Assembly (NCBI RefSeq): GCF_000703005.1
Contig: NZ_JNLH01000001.1
Span: 275,501-339,500, forward strand
Origin: Pseudobutyrivibrio ruminis HUN009
GTDB taxonomy: Bacteria; Bacillota; Clostridia; Lachnospirales; Lachnospiraceae
Reading direction: 5' to 3'
DNA: 64,000 nucleotides
A program made the translations under genes and the position numbers. The first letter of the stretch is position 1. Each line of letters starts with the position of its first letter. The notes below the pieces were generated by a model. That model was given only the letters and a program-made list of their open reading frames with translations, was not told where the DNA came from and did not search any database. This document shows positions 17,377 to 26,350 of this stretch, piece by piece.

Positions 17377-17880
17377 CTACTTTTTTAGATTTTTTACAAG
17401 CATTTTTTGGAACAAGTCTCCAATAACTCCTACATACCAAACACCTGCTACCATTGCTGCTGCGATTTGCAATGGCATAAAACCAACTGTTGCAATGTCC
17501 ATAGGACCCATAATTGTAAGACCGATTGCCCATCCTGCTAACCATGCAGGAACAAAAATCACTTTCTCTCCGATTGTTCCAAAGATGACTGCAAGTCCAC
17601 CCATAACAAAAAGAGTAAGGTAAAGTGTAAGATTTGGATTAAGAGTTGAATGAGCCATTATTGTAAGTGCGATAACCGCCCAAGCATCTCCCAATAGAAA
17701 TCCTGCTGTAACAGGTATCGCCTTCTTAATGTCATTTCCAAGACAAGCAAAAAGACCTGCGCAAATAAGTGCAACTGCCCCTACTGTAACTCCAATGTAA
17801 GGGGATAAAACTGCCCAAATTGGTGGCAGTAAAGCTACTGTAAATGCTAATGTTAAAGCATTAATCCATTTTTCTTTCAT
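17377..17880 (-). CDS. DUF1097-like inner membrane protein
   Basis: A 167-residue protein with five or six hydrophobic segments and a positively charged C-terminus. Gly-rich segments and GFLLGDAWAVIALTIM resemble DUF1097 (small putative permease) proteins. The ATG at 17880 has GGAG eight bases upstream; an upstream in-frame ATG does not. It sits between buk and the OYE gene in the same orientation. It could move an acid product or aromatic substrate, but nothing in the sequence shows a substrate. Confidence 0.65.
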   Translation of the reverse strand: MKEKWINALTLAFTVALLPPIWAVLSPYIGVTVGAVALICAGLFACLGNDIKKAIPVTAGFLLGDAWAVIALTIMAHSTLNPNLTLYLTLFVMGGLAVIFGTIGEKVIFVPAWLAGWAIGLTIMGPMDIATVGFMPLQIAAAMVAGVWYVGVIGDLFQKMLVKNLKK

Positions 17881-17987
17881 AAAATACTCTCCATTTCTAG
17901 CTTCCATTTTTTATTGCAAAATTAGTTTAGGTTCAAAATGGAGCAAATTATATTTTTATTAGTTTTATATCTTTTCATATTTTGCAA

Positions 17988-18012
17988 GTCAGATGCCCTA
18001 AAGGCATCTGAC
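17988..18012 (-). terminator. Hairpin after the OYE reductase gene
   Basis: Perfect 10-bp stem (GTCAGATGCC and complement) with a 5-base loop, 15 bases past the OYE stop codon. The U-run is weak on the minus strand (TTGCAAAAT), so it may be an inefficient terminator or an mRNA 3' end stabiliser. Confidence 0.55.
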
Positions 18013-18027
18013 CGCAATCAGCAACAT

Positions 18028-20070
18028 TTACTTGTTGCAATATTTATCAATAATTCCTCTGTACTCGTGATCTACGAAGTTTTCTGGCTTTGCAATATCA
18101 ACAGCTGCAAGATATCCAGAACGAGTACACTGATCAACCTGACCTGGTCTGATTGAATCACCTACAACGAATACCTCTGCATCGCCTGCAGCAGCTTTTA
18201 ATTCATCGTAAGGAACAGTCTTCATACCAAGTGCAAAAAGAATTGTATCTGCCTCAAGTGTCTGCTCTCCATCAGCATTCTCAACTCTTACTCCATCTGG
18301 TAAGATTTCAAGACATTTTGTCTTTGGCATTGTCTTCATGCCATAGTTTTCCATCTCCCAAACAAGAGCTTCACGGTAGCTACCGAATGCCTCGTTTGCA
18401 ACACGGTCAAGCATTTCAACAACTGTTACTTCATGACCTAACTTTGTAAGGTGTAATCCAGTTTCGCAACCTACAAGTCCTCCACCGATCATTACAACCT
18501 TCTTGCCAACCTTAAGCTCTCCATCATAAACTTCCATAGCCTGATGAGCATTCTCGATACCCTTAATTGGTGGGCATGATGGAAGTGAACCTGTAGCAAT
18601 GATTACTGTGTCTGCCCCAAACTCTTTAATGAAATCTGGTGTAACTTCTGTATTGAGACGAACATCAATATCACGCTTTTCAACTTCGCGGATAAGTACG
18701 TTCTTGAAGTTACGTAGGTCTGGCTTATCAACATCGATATCTGTGAAGTAAAGAAGTCCTCCAAGATTTCCCTTCTTCTCAACAAGAGTTACCTTATGTC
18801 CTCTGTCGAATGCTGTGATTGCAGCCTGAAGACCTGCAGGGCCACCACCAATTACAAGAACCTTGTTGCTCTTTGTTGCAGCTGGAAGTGTAGCTGGGTC
18901 AAATGGTAAATGTGCAAGAGGATTGATTCTACAATGACCTACATAAAGAGCAAGCTCCTCGCTTGTGAATGGTAAGTCTGTGTATCCTTCCTCAGGTGAA
19001 CCTGGGAAACAAAGGTAGCAGCGTAAACATCTTCTGATGCAATCCTCTTCACCACACTTACATTTGTTAGCAAACTCTGGATCTGCAAGCATCTGACGGC
19101 CAAGAATAATGAAATCAATCTTACCTTCAGCGATTGCCTTTTCACCCATCTCTGGTGAGTTAATTCCACCAACTGCACCAACTGGAAGCTTTGTATACTT
19201 CTTGATAATAGAAGCTGGTTCGATGTTAAGACCGTGCTCATGGAACATAGAGCTTTCTGTACCAGACTTAACTGAATCCTCGTAAATACCACATGTTACG
19301 TGAACAGATGTAATGTAATCCTCAACCCAGCTGATAAACTTACCTGTCTCCTCTGGTGTGATACCATTTGGCTGGTGATCAGTTCCATCGATACGAAGCT
19401 CGATTAAGAAGTCAGGGCCTACTGCTTCACGCATAGCCTTGATAATCTGAATTGGGAATTTTGCACGGTTTTCAAGCGATCCGCCGTATTCATCTGTTCT
19501 TGTATTCATAAGTGGGCTTAAGAACTGTGTAAATAAGAATCCGTGACCACCATGGATAAGTACACCATCAAAGCCTGCCTTCTGCATATAAGTTGCAGCT
19601 ACAGCAAAATCATTTGCTATACGAGCCATATCATCTTCGTTCATAGCACGTACATGTACACCTGCTAAGTTTGTGCATTCTACTGGTCCGATTGCTTCTT
19701 CCTCTGGTCTGAAAGGAACCTTCTCCTTACCACAGTGAACAAGCTCTGCAAGAGCGATACAATCATGGCTCTTAATTCTTTTTGCATACTCTGCAACGGC
19801 ATTGAAAGTTTCCATATCTTCCTCTGGCTTAGCAAAGTCGAATGGTCTAAAGCCTGGAATACGAACAGCATCTCTGAAGTTAACATCTGTCTCGCCAACA
19901 ATAACGCATGCGTTACCGCCGATTGCGCCGCTCTCAAGCTTGCGATAAGTAAAATCTCTTGCCTCAGGATTCTGTACAATTAATCCGAATGCCATAGGCG
20001 CACTTACAATACGGTTCTTGTAAGTTACATTTCCAACTTTCATTGGACTCATTAAGTGTTCAAATTTCAT
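18028..20070 (-). CDS. Old-yellow-enzyme family NADH:flavin oxidoreductase (2-enoate / dienoyl-CoA reductase type)
   Basis: A 680-residue three-part enzyme. Residues 1-360 are an FMN TIM barrel (MSPMKVGNVTYKNRIVSAPM, HGGHGFLFTQFLSP, DEYGGSLENRA). A Cys cluster (CKCGEEDCIRRCLRCYLCF) binds a 4Fe-4S centre. The C-terminal half has two Rossmann motifs for FAD and NAD(P)H (VLVIGGGPAGLQAA and VVMIGGGLVGCETG). Such enzymes (2-enoate reductase, dienoyl-CoA reductase, BaiCD/BaiH) reduce activated C=C bonds. The ATG at 20070 follows AGGAG; the open frame upstream overlaps the preceding gene. In this island a plausible substrate is the enone of a flavone or cinnamoyl compound; this is inferred. Confidence 0.88.
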   Translation of the reverse strand: MKFEHLMSPMKVGNVTYKNRIVSAPMAFGLIVQNPEARDFTYRKLESGAIGGNACVIVGETDVNFRDAVRIPGFRPFDFAKPEEDMETFNAVAEYAKRIKSHDCIALAELVHCGKEKVPFRPEEEAIGPVECTNLAGVHVRAMNEDDMARIANDFAVAATYMQKAGFDGVLIHGGHGFLFTQFLSPLMNTRTDEYGGSLENRAKFPIQIIKAMREAVGPDFLIELRIDGTDHQPNGITPEETGKFISWVEDYITSVHVTCGIYEDSVKSGTESSMFHEHGLNIEPASIIKKYTKLPVGAVGGINSPEMGEKAIAEGKIDFIILGRQMLADPEFANKCKCGEEDCIRRCLRCYLCFPGSPEEGYTDLPFTSEELALYVGHCRINPLAHLPFDPATLPAATKSNKVLVIGGGPAGLQAAITAFDRGHKVTLVEKKGNLGGLLYFTDIDVDKPDLRNFKNVLIREVEKRDIDVRLNTEVTPDFIKEFGADTVIIATGSLPSCPPIKGIENAHQAMEVYDGELKVGKKVVMIGGGLVGCETGLHLTKLGHEVTVVEMLDRVANEAFGSYREALVWEMENYGMKTMPKTKCLEILPDGVRVENADGEQTLEADTILFALGMKTVPYDELKAAAGDAEVFVVGDSIRPGQVDQCTRSGYLAAVDIAKPENFVDHEYRGIIDKYCNK

Positions 20071-20083
20071 GGTTTTTCTCCTT

Positions 20084-20545
20084 TTACACTTCTCCAGTAA
20101 TTTTTCTGGCCAGCATTTCTGCTGGTCTGTTCCATAAGAATGAAACAACATATCCTACTAAGTAGATAGGAATGAATGTAGAAATCATTGCAAAGAAATA
20201 TGCAACGACTGGAGCGTGACTCAAAATAACAACATTAAAGTAAGTAAGGAAAATACAGTTGACTACTACATACACAAGATTGACAATTACATTCACTAAA
20301 AGTCCGAATGGTAATGTATCCTGCTTTGCCTTACAAGCGCTTGCAAACTTTAATCCCCAAGGTACTGCTGGAATAAACATTCCAACAAAAAACGAGATTA
20401 TATATGCAAGTGTAAAATTGATTAATAAAAGTTTAGGTACAACGGTACGTGTTGCGATAAGCTGTGCAGCTAAAGAAATAGCAAACGCTATAGGAATATT
20501 TGTTATCAATACGTTTAAAACTTTACATTTTTTGCTCATGTTCAT
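20084..20545 (-). CDS. Small membrane protein, DUF2798-like
   Basis: A 153-residue protein with four hydrophobic segments and basic ends. The repeated segment pattern (LLINFTLAYIISFFVGMFIPAVPWG and a later FIPIYLVGYVVSFLWNRP) resembles DUF2798-type small membrane proteins. It lies between a flavodoxin-type reductase and the OYE reductase with short gaps (28 and 13 bases), so it belongs to this operon. A transport or membrane-anchoring role is possible but not shown. Confidence 0.6.
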   Translation of the reverse strand: MNMSKKCKVLNVLITNIPIAFAISLAAQLIATRTVVPKLLLINFTLAYIISFFVGMFIPAVPWGLKFASACKAKQDTLPFGLLVNVIVNLVYVVVNCIFLTYFNVVILSHAPVVAYFFAMISTFIPIYLVGYVVSFLWNRPAEMLARKITGEV

Positions 20546-20573
20546 TATCGTACATCTCCCTGTTATTTAATTT

Positions 20574-21518
20574 TTAGATACCCTTAAACTGCTTGTTTTT
20601 GTAGCGACCAATTTTGCTTGCTACGATTTCCCTGTTTTCTGGATTTGCAAAGAAACCGCCCTGGGTGTGAGCAATCTCTTCAAGATGCTTTGCACGTCCT
20701 GCTACTGTGGTTCTGTCCTTGATAAGGCCATCCTTCTGAATAACAAATTTCCATTTGCCATCAGCAGTCTGTTCAAGATTTCCACCTGCTCCACAAACCT
20801 GGCACTCAATTGGATAGTGAAGACCATCCCACTGCATCTCTCCAAGAACAAGTGCATTACTGTGGCAGTTTGGACACCATCCCATGTCCTCGTCACCAAG
20901 CCATCCTCTTTCTTCAACTGGAGTCTGGACTGCTTTGATGATGTTCTCACCCATCTTGTGAGCTCTTGCGATTAAATCATCCTTAAGAAGTACCTGAGAA
21001 GGGCCAGGAACCTGAGTTGCAAGAAGCATATCTACTACCTTGAAGTCTGTAGTAAACATTGTTGCCTGCATACCCTCAAGAGCCATTGCCTGCCATGCTC
21101 TTGTGGAACCACCCACTGAGATAAGACCTGCTACACGGTCCTTGTGCTCTATAGCACCGATTGTTTCAAGGAATGCTGTCTCGTAGCTAAGACTGCGCTG
21201 TGCGAATGTAAGATAGTTTGATGCTGGCATCAAATCATATGTTGGTGCTGCAAAAATTACAGCGTCCTGATTAAGCATGACATCCATAATCTTTTTCTTG
21301 TCATCCTTCTTATCGAGGATACATCCAACATGCTTACCCTGAGACATTCCGATAGTGCAAGAAGTACATCCTGTACAATCCAAAATGTTGTAGTCTCTGA
21401 GGTTGATCATAGTGACTTCTGCACCAGCCTCCTCACAGGCGATAAGCGCCTCCTTCAACAAAATTTCGCTGTTGCTGTCCTTTCTACCGGCAGCAACACC
21501 CATAACTTTAATAGCCAT
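20574..21518 (-). CDS. Flavodoxin-like reductase with C-terminal zinc/iron ribbon (iron-sulfur flavoprotein type), copy 1
   Basis: A 314-residue protein. The N-terminal half is an NAD(P)H-dependent FMN reductase fold with the FMN loop at VAAGRKDSNSE and a cysteine loop CTGCTSCTIG of the kind that binds 4Fe-4S in iron-sulfur flavoproteins. The C-terminus adds CPNCHSN...CQVCGAGG, a rubredoxin-like ribbon. A second copy with the same architecture is at 25136-26143. Two adjacent ATGs follow AGGAG; the second (21518) has the better 7-base spacing. Divergent from the PucR-type gene. Probably reduces an aromatic or unsaturated intermediate, or passes electrons to the OYE enzyme. Confidence 0.8.
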   Translation of the reverse strand: MAIKVMGVAAGRKDSNSEILLKEALIACEEAGAEVTMINLRDYNILDCTGCTSCTIGMSQGKHVGCILDKKDDKKKIMDVMLNQDAVIFAAPTYDLMPASNYLTFAQRSLSYETAFLETIGAIEHKDRVAGLISVGGSTRAWQAMALEGMQATMFTTDFKVVDMLLATQVPGPSQVLLKDDLIARAHKMGENIIKAVQTPVEERGWLGDEDMGWCPNCHSNALVLGEMQWDGLHYPIECQVCGAGGNLEQTADGKWKFVIQKDGLIKDRTTVAGRAKHLEEIAHTQGGFFANPENREIVASKIGRYKNKQFKGI

Positions 21519-21576
21519 CATTATTCTCCTTTTACTTTTGTTTGATAAAAATATAACAATCTTTTTTTATATATTC

Positions 21577-21637
21577 ATCAGACATAAATTCAATTAAATC
21601 TATAAAAAGGAGATTACTTTTCCGACATTTGTCTGAT
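21577..21637. promoter_or_regulatory. Inverted ATCAGACA / TGTCTGAT pair in the divergent PucR-reductase region
   Basis: ATCAGACA at 21577-21584 and its exact complement at 21630-21637 have centres 53 bp apart, five helical turns. Both lie between the divergent starts of the flavodoxin-type reductase and the PucR-type regulator, so a regulator bound at both could loop the DNA. Confidence 0.45.
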
Positions 21638-21667
21638 ATACTCAGTAAGTATCCTTTGGAGGTTATT

Positions 21668-22945
21668 ATGGAAGAATTGAACAACGAATTAGAAGATATG
21701 CGGGACTTTATTAAAAGTTATCAACAACTTCAGCAGAAAAAAGAATCCCTTTTCACCGTCCTTCGTCATGGACATGAATTAAATCTTATCCTACAAAAGG
21801 CGTATGGCTATTTGAATAATCCTATAAACATCTGTGATAGTAGCTTTTCTATTTTGGACTCCTATCCAACAGTTGATGATGCTCGTTCACTGGAAGTAAG
21901 AAATGATCGTCTTTCCCTAAAGAATGTCTTCTCAAGCGACATGAAAGAGTCAAATCTTACAGACCACATTTTCCACAGCATTTACCCATTTACAACTAAA
22001 GTAGATGCCTTTGAATATGACTGGGCTTTTGAAAGCATACGTATCAATCGAGCTGTTGTAGGATACATTTGCGTTAGAGGCATTAACAGAGACTTTACAG
22101 ATGATGATTTAGAAATTATTCATCACCTTTCACATATTATTTCTGTCTATCTACAGAAAAATAATGCCTACATTAATCCAAACGGAATAACTGTAGACCG
22201 TTTCCTAAAGCAGCTTTTATTAGGACATTTCGAAAATGAAGATACTATCAAATCTCAGATTGGCTCTATCGGATATAAACCTAGCGCTTACTATTATTTG
22301 ATGGCCTATGAATTTGTTGATTCTGATCCAAAGCTGCTATCAACAAACTATTTTTGTCAGCAACTCCAGTCCATATTTCCAGCTGCCATTACAGGAACCT
22401 ACGAAGGACAATTAGTTACACTTCTTCCAGCAAAGCGCACTTCACCATTTAGCATAGCTACTGAAGACCGACTATCTACCTTCCTTACAATGAACCGAAT
22501 GCTTTGTACAATAAGCTTCGTATTTACGGAACTAACGGAAGCACCAACTTACTTTGGTCAATGTAGATGTATTTTTAACATGGTTGATTTGGAAGAAAAT
22601 ATTGGAAATATACTTAGATATGGAGAGTATTGTCTCAGACACATTGCAACATTGTTGGATGATCCATCTCTTTTCCTTGCAACTATTCATCCTGCAATAA
22701 AATTTTTGCAAGCCTATGACATGGAAAACTCTACCGAATATTTGAATACACTAGAGACATACATAAAATGTAATAGGAGTGCTCCAGCCGCAGCCGAGGC
22801 ACTCCACATACATAAATCAACTTTCTTTTATAGAATTGAGAAGATGAAGTCATTATTCAACATTGACATATCGAATCCTGATAACATGTTTGCTTATGAA
22901 ATATCCCTTAAGATTTTGGATATTTCCAAGAAATACCGGTATTGA
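21668..22945 (+). CDS. PucR-type transcriptional regulator
   Basis: A 425-residue protein. The C-terminal 60 residues carry the PucR/CdaR HTH (AAAEALHIHKSTFFYRIEKMKSLFNI). A GAF-like sensory region (about 40-165) and a GGDEF-related central region precede it, an organisation found in regulators of aromatic and glycoside catabolism in Firmicutes. The ATG at 21668 follows GGAGG; an in-frame TTG at 21629 has no good site. It is divergent from the 20574-21518 reductase and convergent with the oxidoreductase at 22946, one base apart. It is a likely controller of part of the island; the ligand is unknown. Confidence 0.8.
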   Translation: MEELNNELEDMRDFIKSYQQLQQKKESLFTVLRHGHELNLILQKAYGYLNNPINICDSSFSILDSYPTVDDARSLEVRNDRLSLKNVFSSDMKESNLTDHIFHSIYPFTTKVDAFEYDWAFESIRINRAVVGYICVRGINRDFTDDDLEIIHHLSHIISVYLQKNNAYINPNGITVDRFLKQLLLGHFENEDTIKSQIGSIGYKPSAYYYLMAYEFVDSDPKLLSTNYFCQQLQSIFPAAITGTYEGQLVTLLPAKRTSPFSIATEDRLSTFLTMNRMLCTISFVFTELTEAPTYFGQCRCIFNMVDLEENIGNILRYGEYCLRHIATLLDDPSLFLATIHPAIKFLQAYDMENSTEYLNTLETYIKCNRSAPAAAEALHIHKSTFFYRIEKMKSLFNIDISNPDNMFAYEISLKILDISKKYRY

Positions 22946-24229
22946 TTATTCTGGCTTATACTCATCGAAGTCATAAGTAATTACGCCAAAGTCTGTTTTC
23001 TGCTCACGAATAGCAATTGATTTTGACATCTTCTTGATTTCATCAGCAGTTACTGAGCGACCAAGCTCATTTGAAAGCATAACACCTTCTGAAAGGAATG
23101 CAGTCTGCATTGCGATATAAGGTGAGTCAATTCTTGTCTCATCTGTAAGATCTCCACGGAGATATGAATACCAATGAAGCTGATTGTCATTGTACATTTC
23201 CATTTCTGGATGAAGGGCAAGCTCCTGCTGACCTGTAATATCACCGATTGCACACTCAAGCTTTGTATCAAAGAGACGTCCCTTTTCATCAACACCAAAG
23301 TACTGAAGTCTTGGCTTCTGTAAATCGCCACCACCTACGATAGCTCCGCCTTCAGGTACAGCCATTGGACCGCCTGTCTGGTCAACATCTGTAAACTTAA
23401 GACCACCAAGAGAACCTGCGATAAATGTTGAGCCAACTTCATCCATGTGAATAGCCCAATCCTCGTAAATATCCATTGAAAGACCGTTCTTAAAACGAGC
23501 GATAGCAACAGATAAATCTTCAACTGGTGTATGGCAGTTTACTGCGTCATCAATCTTCTTATCTCTCCAGTAATCACATGTAGTTGTACCATAAACGCTT
23601 TCAAGCTCTGGCATACCCATTACATAAAGCATCTGAGCTAAGTGATAAATACCAAGGTCGAAAAGTGGTCCGTGTACACCAACCTCTGGATCTACGAAAT
23701 CACGGCTGAAGAATGGCATATCATAGCCCGGACGGCCCTGACGTCTGTGACCTACTGAACGTGCGTGATATACCTTACCAAGCTTTCCATCAGCAATCAT
23801 TTCCTTAGCAATACGTGTCTGTGGATTGTAGATTGAGCTAATCTGGATAGCAAGCTTCTGACCATACTTCTTCTGAGCATCATATAAAATCTTTGCATCT
23901 GCATAGCTAGCTGACATTGGCTTCTCAGAGTAGCAAGGGAAGCCTGCTGCCATAACTGCTGTTGCAACTGATGTGTGAAGGTTGTTGTGTACACATACTT
24001 CTACTTCATCAATATCATCTCTCTTTAACATCTCACGGAAGTCTACATAAAGATCCTTCTCATCGATGCCGTACTGCTTGCCCCAAGCCATAAGTCTATC
24101 CTTATCAATTTCTGCTGCAGCTACAACCTTTAAATTCTCGCCTCTCTTGTTGAGGTTCTCAATTACTGTCATATGACGATGTGAAATCATACCACATCCG
24201 ATAATTGCAATTCTTAATTCTTTTTTCAT
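22946..24229 (-). CDS. Gfo/Idh/MocA family oxidoreductase, long form
   Basis: A 427-residue NAD(P)-dependent dehydrogenase. Rossmann motif IAIIGCGMISHRHM at the N-terminus, EKP at 102-104 (catalytic Lys103), and a DLGIYHLAQML helix carrying the usual Asp/His pair. Longer than most family members, with an insertion rich in Gly (about 275-310). It is the last of a three-gene run with the sugar isomerase-like and flavodoxin-type genes. It probably oxidises or reduces the sugar moiety, for example interconverting a 3-keto sugar with its alcohol, as in other glycoside 3-oxidation pathways. Exact reaction is inferred. Confidence 0.85.
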   Translation of the reverse strand: MKKELRIAIIGCGMISHRHMTVIENLNKRGENLKVVAAAEIDKDRLMAWGKQYGIDEKDLYVDFREMLKRDDIDEVEVCVHNNLHTSVATAVMAAGFPCYSEKPMSASYADAKILYDAQKKYGQKLAIQISSIYNPQTRIAKEMIADGKLGKVYHARSVGHRRQGRPGYDMPFFSRDFVDPEVGVHGPLFDLGIYHLAQMLYVMGMPELESVYGTTTCDYWRDKKIDDAVNCHTPVEDLSVAIARFKNGLSMDIYEDWAIHMDEVGSTFIAGSLGGLKFTDVDQTGGPMAVPEGGAIVGGGDLQKPRLQYFGVDEKGRLFDTKLECAIGDITGQQELALHPEMEMYNDNQLHWYSYLRGDLTDETRIDSPYIAMQTAFLSEGVMLSNELGRSVTADEIKKMSKSIAIREQKTDFGVITYDFDEYKPE

Positions 24230-24269
24230 TTCTTACTCCTTACATTCCGCCTGGTTTAATAAGTTACTA

Positions 24270-25109
24270 TTACCATCCTAAAATTCTTAAATATTCACGG
24301 CTACGACGAGCACACTCAAGTGGCTCAAGTTCGTAGTGCTCATCCTGCTCTACGATTACCCAATTTGCATTTGCCTCAAGTGAAGCTTCAAGAACGGGCT
24401 CCCAAATCATCTGTCCAAAGCCTACTGGACGGAATCCAAAGTATCCTGTATCGCCTTCTGACTCTTCCTCTTCAATTCCGATAAGCTTGTACATATTCTT
24501 AACTTCACCCTTCTTGATGTAATCCTTAAGGTGAACTACTGGAATACGATTTGTGTACTTCTTAATAAATTCAGGTGCTTCTCCTGTAGCAACATCACAC
24601 CAGCATGTATCAAGCTCTGACTGAAGGTTCTCAGCTGGAATGCTGTCGAACATTTCATCATAACCCCACTTGCCATTTGAAAGCTTTACGAACTCAAAGT
24701 CATGGTTGTGATAAAGGAAAGTCATTCCTGCGTCATGAATCTTCTTTCCAACTTCATTTAAAAGTGGAAGGAATTCCTTAAATCCTTCTGGATTAACTGG
24801 ACGATATTCCTCTGCCATGTACGGCATAACAAGATACTTAACACCGATAGTTGAGTAATCCTTGATAACCTTATCAATGTCATCCATCATTTCAGCGAAT
24901 GCTACATGAGCTGAAATTGGAATAAGACCTACTTCATCTAATGTCTTCTTAACGAACTCTGGCTCAAGTCCATAAAGACCTGCAAGCTCAACACCGTCAT
25001 AGCCAAGTTCTTTAACCTTTGTCATTACTTCTTTAAAGTTTTCTGGTGTGTTTTCAAGTAAGTCTCTAAGACCATAAACTTGAATACCAACTGGTAATTT
25101 CTTACTCAT
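24270..25109 (-). CDS. Sugar phosphate isomerase/epimerase-like TIM barrel protein
   Basis: A 279-residue AP-endonuclease-2-like barrel. Metal ligands of this fold are visible as Glu in GVELAGLYG, His in TFLYHNHDFEF, Asp in SELDTCWCD, His in VVHLKDY, and the late Glu in WVIVEQDEH. GGAG seven bases before the ATG fixes the start. Members act as isomerases, epimerases or lyases on keto sugars, often beside Gfo/Idh/MocA enzymes as here. It probably processes the 3-keto or enol sugar released by deglycosylation. Distinct from the DgpC-like barrel at 35274. Confidence 0.82.
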   Translation of the reverse strand: MSKKLPVGIQVYGLRDLLENTPENFKEVMTKVKELGYDGVELAGLYGLEPEFVKKTLDEVGLIPISAHVAFAEMMDDIDKVIKDYSTIGVKYLVMPYMAEEYRPVNPEGFKEFLPLLNEVGKKIHDAGMTFLYHNHDFEFVKLSNGKWGYDEMFDSIPAENLQSELDTCWCDVATGEAPEFIKKYTNRIPVVHLKDYIKKGEVKNMYKLIGIEEEESEGDTGYFGFRPVGFGQMIWEPVLEASLEANANWVIVEQDEHYELEPLECARRSREYLRILGW

Positions 25110-25135
25110 CACATTTCTCCTTTACTACTTATCTA

Positions 25136-26143
25136 TTACTTTGTTTTTACATTTCCATATGCATTTGTATCAACTGGCCAAATTCCAGGATTGAAATCTG
25201 CATATGGCTGTTTAAGTTCTTTAAGATTCTTAATTGTTCCTGATGGCTGAGCCTGTGTCTTAATCTCTGTAGAATGCTCTAACTTTCCACCCCAACGAAG
25301 ACGTGAACGATCAAGCTCTTCCTGTGTATAGTGCATTACAAATTCACCGTCAACGATATCGAAAGTACCAATGCTACCACATACTAAGCATGAAGCTGTC
25401 TTCTTATCATGTGCAAACTGAATAAGTCTTGTGTGGCAGATTGGGCATGTACCTTCTTCATCTCCACGATACTTGATTCTCTCATCCTCATCTTCTGAAT
25501 TGATTGACTCTACAATGTTCTTACCTACACGAGTCATTCTCTTCATCATTTCTGGATTGCCTGCAACGTTCTCGCAAGCCATTGCACCATAATATTCAAC
25601 TGTATCAACAACATCAATTCCCATTGGGAATGTAAATTCAAACATCATTGGAAGTGTAAGTGCAATCCATTCCTCAGTCATAGCACCACCAACAGAAATG
25701 AGAGCTGCAGAACGCTTCTTAAATGCACGTGCATCTGGAAGCTTCTCTTCTGGCTCACCAGCAGCCTTACCTTCATCATATCTAGCTTTTCTAAATGTAA
25801 TATCATGGCTAGGTCCGATACGATCACAAATTGTCTTGAAACGACCTGTTACAGATGTTTCATAAGTTGGGCAAGCAAGAATAACTGCATCTGCCTGCAT
25901 AACAGCTTCGTCAAGAATATCGAAATCATCATGTTTTACACAATATCCACGTCCTCTGCCAGTCATTGTTCCGATTGTACAAGCGATGCAACCAGTACAG
26001 TTGCTGATATCTAAATCATCTGCTCTGATGAATGCAACATCGCAGCCTTCTCGCTGGCACTCCATAAGAGCTTCCTTTACCATAACATCGCAGTTGGACA
26101 TCTTACGTCCAAATGAAATGCCAAGAACTTTCTTTTTTTCCAT
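25136..26143 (-). CDS. Flavodoxin-like reductase with C-terminal ribbon, copy 2
   Basis: A 335-residue paralogue of 20574-21518: FMN loop ISFGRKMSNCD, CTGCIACTIG cluster motif, an ACPTYETSVTG loop, and a C-terminal CPICHTR...CLVCGS ribbon. It differs by a charged insertion after the cluster and a longer C-terminal tail. First gene of the run leading to the isomerase-like protein and the long Gfo/Idh/MocA enzyme, preceded by a 207-base regulatory gap. The presence of two copies in one island suggests two reductive steps or two electron acceptors. Confidence 0.8.
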   Translation of the reverse strand: MEKKKVLGISFGRKMSNCDVMVKEALMECQREGCDVAFIRADDLDISNCTGCIACTIGTMTGRGRGYCVKHDDFDILDEAVMQADAVILACPTYETSVTGRFKTICDRIGPSHDITFRKARYDEGKAAGEPEEKLPDARAFKKRSAALISVGGAMTEEWIALTLPMMFEFTFPMGIDVVDTVEYYGAMACENVAGNPEMMKRMTRVGKNIVESINSEDEDERIKYRGDEEGTCPICHTRLIQFAHDKKTASCLVCGSIGTFDIVDGEFVMHYTQEELDRSRLRWGGKLEHSTEIKTQAQPSGTIKNLKELKQPYADFNPGIWPVDTNAYGNVKTK

Positions 26144-26314
26144 AAAATTATTAACCTCCGTAGTACTCCTTGTTTATAGGAATAATATAGTGTAATAAAT
26201 AATCACCATCTTTTATTTTGTTACATATTCTTTTGTCAAATTTTGCAATCAAAAAAGCTTTTTACAAATGAACGCAATGGGTGTTTGTTTTTCATTGCAG
26301 TCTTCTGGTATTAA

Positions 26315-26340
26315 AAAAGCTCCGCAAAATGCGGAGCTTT
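26315..26340 (-). terminator. Terminator of the GPH transporter gene
   Basis: AAAGCTCCGCA and TGCGGAGCTTT flank a 4-base loop; in the minus direction TTTTTT follows. Ten bases past the transporter stop codon. Confidence 0.88.
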
Positions 26341-26350
26341 AAGCTAATAA

